Source of the DNA: Bolinopsis microptera
Lineage: Eukaryota > Ctenophora > Tentaculata > Lobata > Bolinopsidae
Assembly: GCF_026151205.1 (NCBI RefSeq)
Contig: NC_087076.1
Location: 17,905,419-17,969,418 of the forward strand
Direction of reading: 5' to 3'
DNA: 64,000 bases
Part shown: in pieces, positions 57,951-64,000 of the stretch
Position numbering within the stretch: position 1 is the stretch's first letter
Layout: each line of letters starts with the position of its first letter
Made by a program: the position numbers and the translations under genes
The notes under the pieces: model-generated
What the model was told of the DNA's origin: nothing
The model's input: only the letters and a program-made list of their open reading frames with translations
Database searches by the model: none

Positions 57951-60065
57951 GCAAATTTTGCTGCATGGCGTGCATTTACGCACAAAAGTATGTTTTATTG
58001 ATGTTTATCCTCCTTGATTCACGTTTTGAGCCCGCCGCGCACGAGTGCGCAGACTATCGTGGCTTTCGCTGCAACACGGTATATATGAAATTGTTCACCT
58101 AACCATGTGCTTTCGCGCCACTGCGGGCGCGCTTGTTTCACAAGTCTTTTTACCGCCGTGAGGCGGGCGCGCGCTACTGCAAGCGCAAGGGCTCTGGATA
58201 GAGCAAATGAAATTGCTCTAACCACAAACCAGAGCCATTGCACTTGCAGTAGCGCGCTCTCGCGTTTGTGAATCAAGCGCGTCACGTAGTGCGCAAAAAC
58301 TTATGCAGTATGGAAAAGTGATATGCAACGTACGTCAAGGCGCCATCGACAGTGAGCCGTGCGTGCCGACTGTTGACTGTTTGTCATACGTTGTATGACC
58401 CGCCGCGCACGAAGTGCGCGGCTCCCCCTGTATCGTACCATAGTGAAACGACCGTGGGGGTCGCAACGTGATACAACCGACTGTAGGATGGTTTTTTAGC
58501 ACTAATTTCGGCCAGCACAAAATTCTTGAAACAAATGCGTATTGAGTAACCTTCCCTTGATCCAATTTTTACAAAAATTGTTTTACTGGGCGGCGCTCAG
58601 CCTGTCATTCCGCCGAATCTTTATTTGGGCTGAGTCGATTACGACTTCCATCGCCCTGGAAAAAAGTGCGAATGCTTATTGGATGTTCAAGCGCACGTGA
58701 CTTGCATTCACGTGATCGTTCAGAACTAATTACAGCCGCACAAAAGATCACGTGCACGCCAACTACCAATAAGAAAGATGTGACGTATGCGCTACAAGAG
58801 CCGCGCGCTGAGTTTTACTGGGCCGCGCTCAGCCTGTCATTCCGCCAAATCTTTATGTTAATGAACATAATAGCCTGGGGTCCTCAGGTAAAAATTGGTA
58901 AGCTTACTCATAGATTACTGGGCCGCGCTCAGCCTGTCATTTCGCCAAATCTTTCCGTTAATGAACATAATAGCCTGGGGTCCTCAGGTAAACTCATAGA
59001 CTTAGAAAGAAAGTGTCCGAAAAATTTAAAGCATATCCGGCCAACCATCAGACATTATGTTACAGCTAAAAGCAGCGTATTTTGCCCCATTTTCATCACT
59101 ATATCAACTCCGATATCCACCAAATTTTTCGGACAGTTGTGAAAACCCTATTGGAAGGTCGTCGCCAATTTTCAGACTGATCTCATTCATATCAAGGAAC
59201 CGAAGATATACCAGAATAATACGACAAAAATGAACGAATTTGGTCAAATTACGCGACTTTTACAGCTACTTTTGCTCCCAGCTCCAAAAGCCGCGCACCA
59301 TCAATTATGGCACCTAGGCGAAACTCACTGATTTTTCCGAAAAGGTATGACAAATTTGGTACTGTTAAAATTCTCACAGTCTCTAGAAAACAATGGTACA
59401 CAATTTTTTAAGATCCGAGCAAGTTTATTTTTACCGTACACCCCCTACTAGATTTTAATTTTAAGATTCTTACACAGCTATACAGTGAACTGAGCAAAAT
59501 ACCCAGATGGCAGCATTAAGCTAGTTTGTAGTTGAACAATTGCAAATTGAAAGACGTCGACGCTTTGATCGTGATCGTTGAAGGTTTATACCTACCAAGA
59601 CGCGCGCCGAGTTGGACTCGTCGACGCGACGGTTTTGAAACAGATATTATCAATTATACGATTAGCATGAATCGCCAATTTAATTTTTTAGTGCTAAAGC
59701 AAGCTTAACAATATAAACCAGTGTAGTCTTGTGCGCGCTCGAAAGTTCTGACAGATTGCTGGCGCACCGTGGAAATATGCAGTAGCTACTAGCTAGCTAG
59801 TAACACTAACGGGCTGTCAGATCTCTCGAACACGTGCACAAGCTGGCTCTAACCAGAGCACTCGCCATGCAGTAGCGCACGCCCGCTGAAGAAACAAACA
59901 CTATAGTGAAACGACAGTGGGGGTCACGACTTGTAGCGCGATGCACTACTGGGTCGCGCGCGCATCAAATAATGCTTCTCGCAACCGCAGATCGGCGAGA
60001 TGCGAAGGATTGACATCGTGAATCAAGGTCACGACGTGATACAAGTAATCCACGAAGACTCATGG
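57950..60065. repeat. GC-rich dispersed repeat complex
   Basis: Patchwork related to 3350-4110, 4695-4765 and 29560-29790. Landmarks are AACCAGAGC...CAGTAGCGCGC, the GTGAAACGAC...GGGGGTCGCAACG phrase, ACGCGCGCCGAGTTGGACTC (59601-59620), and several CACGTG words at 58690-58760. No recognisable protein. Confidence 0.65.
58817..58991 (+). repeat. tandem pair of a 75-bp motif ending in a splice-donor-like site
   Basis: Copies at 58817-58893 and 58917-58991 share ACTGGGCCGCGCTCAGCCTG, a CGCCAAATCTTT segment and GCCTGGGGTCCTCAGGTAAA. A half copy lies at 58582-58620, a distant relative at 61303-61398 and an inverted part at 4728-4765. Confidence 0.8.
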
Positions 60066-61270
60066 TTGTGTGAATGCGAAAGCTGCTTTATTGGTTCATG
60101 GTTCAGTCTGACGCCATCACTCATGTAGAATGTAGAAACAGTGAAAGCAGGATTAATGAACGAATAGTGTGACATTGGGTTCTCAACCATGAAAATTTAG
60201 AAGTCCCTACATGCTGTTCTTTCTGGCTCCATGTGCTAGTTAGGGGTCTGAGGTATCCGAAAAATCATGTTTTGAGTACCCAAAGTGTTCTGGGTGCCAG
60301 GAATGAGGTTATTAAAGCGGCGAAAATGACCGATTTTGGACTAATTATGAGCTTTTTTGCCCATTTTCATGAGATAAAGAATCAGGAAAGCTGCTCTAGA
60401 TGATTGAAATGGTTGATACCAATGAGGATACACCCAACACACATAAATATTCGTGATATATGTGATTTTAATGAGAAAAATATGATCTCAGGGCCCATTT
60501 TATACCAAAATTTGCCAAAACCACTCGCACTTGTCAAAGCTTCCTCATTTTAGACACATTTAATGATTATTATGGTATCTAACTTATGGTGGATCTGATA
60601 GGAGTATGTCTTAGCTTCATTTTAAGCCATCAATGGGCATGCTGGTGTGTATGAAAGTACTTTAATCCTCCCGTCCATTGATATAGTCTGGGCAGTGGGC
60701 CATGCGTGCGCGCGCGCGCGTTTACAAACATGAATTTTCTCCCTCAGTATCTATCTAAAGCTTTTAAAGATATGATTTGAATGCTATCCTACTCAGCACA
60801 TGAGTGCTACAGGATGGTGAAAGAATTTCTATAAAAAATCATTGAATGTGGAAGATATGAGGTCATTATATGTGTGTGCGCGCGCGCGCGCGCGCGTTTA
60901 CAAACTTGATATCCTCAGCCCTTCCACATGTACTGAGATTTTGTTTCAAATTTAATTGACTCTGAACCGAAATTGCCAGAGGAAACAGATAGTGTAACTC
61001 AGAAAGACCACAAATGGATAGTTTGTGAGATATTGAGGTTATACTCCAAATAATTTACAATGATGTCACACCAGAAAACCCCTATTTTTGGTATATTTAA
61101 CCTCATATCTCAAACGCGCAGTACTGGATTGAGCTAAACTTGGTCAGGTTTTGTAGCCCTGACTATCCTCGATCATATGGAACAGGAATAAAACTGTTTA
61201 GATGTTATATCTTAATTGTATTAGGCACTTAGTTCTGAAAAGTGAGAATGTCATTAATACTGCTTTCACT
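60066..61270. other. no gene recognised; two (GC)n tracts
   Basis: Alternating purine/pyrimidine tracts at 60704-60720 and 60871-60897, each followed by TTTACAAAC. Otherwise featureless. Confidence 0.5.
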
Positions 61271-61289
61271 GGAAATTGTTTTTTCTTTC

Positions 61290-61398
61290 AGCAGGTTCTG
61301 CATTACTGGATGGTGCCAGCCTCCCGTTCCGCCATATCTTCGACAGGGATGTTGTTTTCAAATATATGAACGGAAACTTGAGGTCCCCAGGTAAATTT
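61290..61398 (+). other. exon-like segment related to the 75-bp dispersed motif
   Basis: TTTTTTCTTTCAG (acceptor-like) precedes an open segment of about 30 codons with TTCCGCCATATCTT, and CCCCAGGTAAAT (donor-like) ends it. It resembles the repeats at 58817-58991. Probably a repeat copy. A genuine exon is possible but unsupported. Confidence 0.3.
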
Positions 61399-61601
61399 TT
61401 GTAGTATTGAAATTATTCAAAACGTGCCAAAATGAATACTCCTTTACTTATTATTCTGGAAATCTAAAAATTAAAACAAAAACCAAACCATAAATGATAA
61501 ACATTCAACGAAAATGCAAAGTTCTCAATCCAAAATTAATTTGTTTCACTCTTGATAAATTATCTCTGCGCTCTGTCGAGGAAAACACTCGTATATCATT
61601 A

Positions 61602-61646
61602 TCAGACACAATTTCCCATTAAATAGGTTTAAAATTATGTCGTCAT
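61602..61646 (-). promoter_or_regulatory. SECIS element in the SelO 3' UTR
   Basis: On the minus strand: ATGA (61646-61643), one unpaired base, then an 11-bp helix (GACATAATTTT against GAAATTGTGTC, with two G-T wobbles). An apical loop beginning AAA follows, then TGA (61604-61602). This is the ATGA/AA/GA core of eukaryotic SECIS elements. It lies about 110 nt after the UGA and about 100 nt after the stop. The basal helix is weaker: AACACATCA upstream can partly pair with TGAT...GTGTT downstream. SECIS recruits SBP2 and the Sec elongation factor. Confidence 0.82.
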
Positions 61647-61749
61647 AAAACAACAGTAAAGAATTGATGTGTTCCAAGAGCAGAGCATCCGGGACTACAA
61701 GCCCAATAAACCGCGGGTCACGCGCAGTCTTTAGGGCGCAGTCCCGGGT

Positions 61750-61894
61750 CTACGAAGATCATGTAACTGTACATGCTCCTTTGTCTCCCACATCACGTTC
61801 AGCTAACCACTGCTCTGGCGGAGTCTCATACGGCCGCTCGAACACTTCTAGCAGTCTGAGATGTAATTCATTAATGGAGCGGTAGTTGTCTGAA
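61750..61894 (-). CDS. SELENOO: SelO terminal exon with UGA-Sec codon
   Basis: Encodes S-D-N-Y-R-S-I-N-E-L-H-L-R-L-L-E-V-F, ending T-Sec-S-S. A conventional reading would stop at the TGA, three residues early. Confidence 0.9.
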
Positions 61895-64000
61895 CTTGTT
61901 GACAGTTTTGGAGGAATGGGTTTATTCCGCGTGGGATACAAAAATAATAATTATGTCCAATAATTAAGAATACACCAATTAATTACCTTCTAGCGAGAGA
62001 ATTATCCCCAAGTTCAGCACGATCAATAGCTCGTTGTAAGATGTGATTTCTGGGCACAACAACGGGGTTGCTTTTCTTTTGCACATCGATCCTAGCTTCT
62101 CTGTGAGTAAGATATGTATCTAGTTACTTGGGCTTTATAATCTTATAAGCAACACCAGAACTGTCTTCCCAAACAATAATTCCTGTATACTGTGATATCC
62201 TTGGATTTTTATAGTCTTATTACCGACTTAAATCGTAATTTGTCATCTAGAAACGAATGAAACTCTAAACTTGTGTCACATAAATGTCTTAAAGTGACGT
62301 TAAAACCCGGACCTGATCTCAGGCGGTAAAACATTCTGAGCGATATGAATTACGGTACTTACTTGTAATTTGGAAGGTTGCTTATCTGACAGTCCTCGTC
62401 TACACGGTCCTTGTAGAGAGCCAGCCATTCCAACCATTTATCACGCTGAAAACAGTATTATTTTCGGTAATGTGGATTTAATTATATAACAATAATCATT
62501 ATACAATATAACATACATGTGTATAATTAAAACAATGAAAAGAGAGAATGGGGAAGCCAATTAATCAAACAATATTTGATTGATTGGCTTCCTCATTATC
62601 TCTTTTCATTCATGTTTGAAACATGCAGTCTGAGCGCATTCGCGAGATAAAAAGAAAACAACTCACACATTGTTTGTTGCGATCTTCAGCAGTCATTTTG
62701 TTGTATTGATCTAAGTCCTGATGTATTTGGTGATCCCGCAACACTGAATCTACTTCTATCCCATACATCGCGAGGGGGTTGAAACCTCCTGCATTCCCTC
62801 CACTGAATTGATGAACAACCTGAACAGGGAGAATCAAACTTTCTCGCAGAAATATGTCGAAGACTATAAATATTTCTTAATGTTAGCAGTTAGGCGTGAT
62901 CACGTGCCTACTGACTAACCTTAAGCAACGCCGCACAGTCCGATTTTGAGAAAGTGGGTTTTAACGTTTTCTTTACTTCTTCAACTGACAAACAGTTCCT
63001 CAACATTTGGTCGACCAATCCATCCAGGTTAGCATTTTCTGTAAATTTATAATTCTGATTAAGACACGTAACAAAAATGATTGTTGATTATTAATTAAAA
63101 GTCGTTACTGTTAGTTAAAATCTTCGATATTGCGATCTAAAAGCAGTACATTATTTTATTATTCCGAAAATATGGATGATACCAAAATTGCATACCCAAG
63201 AAGTCAGCACTCTGTAAGAGAAGAAAAGTAGTGGTGAAATCGGAGTGAGTCTCTCTCATAGTTTCAAAAAGTTTAGAAAACAGGTCAGCGTCACCCAAGT
63301 TTTCGTTAAGGAGACCAAGTTTCTTTCTCATCAGACTGTTATACTCCCTGTCGTATACCTTGAGGTCATAAAAAGTGTAATACTGAGATTATGCCATTTA
63401 AATTATCCCGTCATAATCAAGTTTGTTGTTTGAGGAACAATGCGGAATAACCAACTTTTTGAGTGTACAAAATTAACGGTGTATGAACTAGGAGTTTATT
63501 GCTTGAGGACAAGTTTTGTGTACCTGCTCCCAAGATAGCAGGACTTCATCGAGTTTCTGTTGAGAGACCACGAGAGCAAACATTTCTCCGAGCTTCTTGA
63601 CATTCCATTTGCACATCGCAGGTTGAGCTTCATATGAATATCTGAAATAATTAACGAATAATAATTAGATTACCCTCAATCTCTCTTTTTTTCTTGTCAA
63701 AGGATGAGACTATCGGGATAGTTAAATTTCTATGTGCACAAATTGCATTAAAAAATACAAGGGATTCCCAGCATCATTTCTGTTGATGTTCTGTGTTCAC
63801 GGGGTGCTTTTCTGTTTTAGAAATTATAAAACATCTCAAACATGAAGCACGCCTAGACTGCTTGATTTTCTAGATTTATAACCAATACAATTTTCTAACA
63901 AACTTTTGACAGGTCGTTCGATCGATGATATACACCACAACTAACATTACGGACACTAAACATTATAATTTGTTTTGATAACCTTGACATTTGCTCTGTG
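61750..64000 (-). CDS. SELENOO: selenoprotein O, C-terminal part (gene continues beyond window)
   Basis: SelO is a mitochondrial pseudokinase that transfers AMP to proteins. Exons 63641-63524, 63357-63196, 63038-62920, 62819-62667, 62445-62363, 62100-61987 and 61894-61750 join in phase. Family landmarks in order: Y-S-Y-E-A-Q-P-A-M-C-K-W-N, MRKKLGL, HSDFTTTF, KWLEWLALY, NPVVVPRNHILQRAIDRAE, LLEVFERPYE. The frame then reads C-T-V-T-TGA-S-S-TAG (TGA at 61761-61759). SelO proteins end in Cys-Ser-Ser or Sec-Ser-Ser, so this TGA is read as selenocysteine, supported by the SECIS at 61602-61646. The kinase-like core and N terminus are outside the window. The last intron's acceptor (ACAAG) is the only in-phase choice. 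Confidence 0.93.
61987..62100 (-). CDS. SELENOO: SelO exon
   Basis: CTCACAG acceptor and GTAATT donor. Encodes EARIDVQKKSNPVVVPRNHI, then LQRAIDRAELGD. Confidence 0.95.
62363..62445 (-). CDS. SELENOO: SelO exon
   Basis: TTTTCAG acceptor and GTAAGT donor. Encodes RDKWLEWLALYKDRVDEDCQ, then ISNLPNY. Confidence 0.93.
62534..62610. repeat. 77-bp imperfect inverted repeat in SelO intron
   Basis: Arms of about 38 bp starting AATGAAAAGAGA with 3-4 mismatches. Comparable to the hairpins in the TAF3 intron. Confidence 0.85.
62667..62819 (-). CDS. SELENOO: SelO exon
   Basis: GTTCAG acceptor and GTGAGT donor. Encodes VVHQFSGGNAGGFNPLAMYG and continues to NKQC. Confidence 0.88.
62920..63038 (-). CDS. 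SELENOO: SelO exon
   Basis: TTACAG acceptor and GTTAGT donor. Encodes NANLDGLVDQMLRNCLSVEE and continues to SDCAALLK. Confidence 0.88.
63196..63357 (-). CDS. SELENOO: SelO exon
   Basis: CTCAAG acceptor and GTATGC donor. Encodes VYDREYNSLMRKKLGLLNEN and ends DFTTTFLLLQSADFLG. Strong SelO signature. Confidence 0.95.
63524..63641 (-). CDS. SELENOO: SelO exon
   Basis: TTTCAG acceptor and GTACAC donor. Encodes YSYEAQPAMCKWNVKKLGEM and continues to SWEQ. Confidence 0.95.
63983..64000 (-). CDS. SELENOO: possible 3' end of the preceding SelO exon
   Basis: A GTTATC donor follows ATGTCAAG. Reading T-E-Q-M-S-(R) joins in phase to Y-S-Y-E. Cut by the window edge. Confidence 0.4.

Noticed and set aside
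61759-61941. TGA at 61759 as the normal SelO stop
   Set aside because: Two conserved Ser codons and a TAG follow in frame, and a SECIS-type hairpin lies downstream, so selenocysteine reading is the better call.
61895-61941. upstream extension of the SelO last exon (Y-P-T-R-N-K-P)
   Set aside because: No AG acceptor is available before it. The ACAAG acceptor at 61895-61896 keeps phase with the preceding exon.

Overview
This is animal genomic DNA: AT-rich, intron-rich, with GT-AG splice sites and many transposon remains. The first gene is a Prickle-type PET-LIM protein, a family found only in animals. The mix of LINE elements, a Ty3/gypsy fragment, MITEs and tandem repeats fits an invertebrate, perhaps a cnidarian or other early-branching lineage. 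I cannot name the species. All exon models here were joined by hand from splice signals and reading phase.

Layout. 1-6.8 kb: repeats, including a long inverted-repeat pair around 1.3 and 5.3 kb, a LINE-like fragment and a 263-bp hAT MITE. 6.87-28.4 kb (+): Prickle homologue in 15 recognised exons. Its introns hold a decayed MITE, a 20-unit minisatellite, a doubled CRE/E-box motif and, on the opposite strand, a possible small secreted-peptide gene. 28.4-30.6 kb: convergent intergenic DNA. 30.65-39.24 kb (-): complete TAF3 homologue in 8 exons, from N-terminal histone fold to C-terminal PHD finger. Its largest intron carries a LINE tail and a 5'-truncated Ty3/gypsy pol. 39.2-41.6 kb: upstream DNA with a GGGACAAAA-type minisatellite. 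41.6-56.2 kb: a nested transposon block. A fold-back array of about 180-bp units is split by a near full-length LINE, whose tail is itself interrupted by a Tc1/mariner-like MITE. A second copy of that LINE sits in an older CR1-type LINE. 57.9-61.4 kb: GC-rich dispersed repeats. 61.6-64 kb (-): the 3' half of selenoprotein O, with an in-frame UGA three codons before the stop and a matching SECIS hairpin.

How the genes relate. The three host genes are independent loci: Prickle (planar cell polarity), TAF3 (TFIID and H3K4me3 reading) and SelO (mitochondrial protein AMPylation). Prickle and TAF3 are convergent; TAF3 and SelO share a strand. Nothing suggests shared function.

The most unusual content is the LINE at 42.0-48.8 kb. 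Its first ORF combines an AlkB-like 2OG-Fe(II) dioxygenase domain, with the H-x-D...H...R signature residues present, and an SGNH hydrolase domain split by a frameshift. Its second ORF is an intact APE endonuclease/reverse transcriptase with a cysteine cluster in the linker. Also notable are the SelO UGA/SECIS pair, the higher-order repeat pattern of the fold-back array, a His-to-Cys change in the first LIM domain of Prickle, and the intronic peptide gene.
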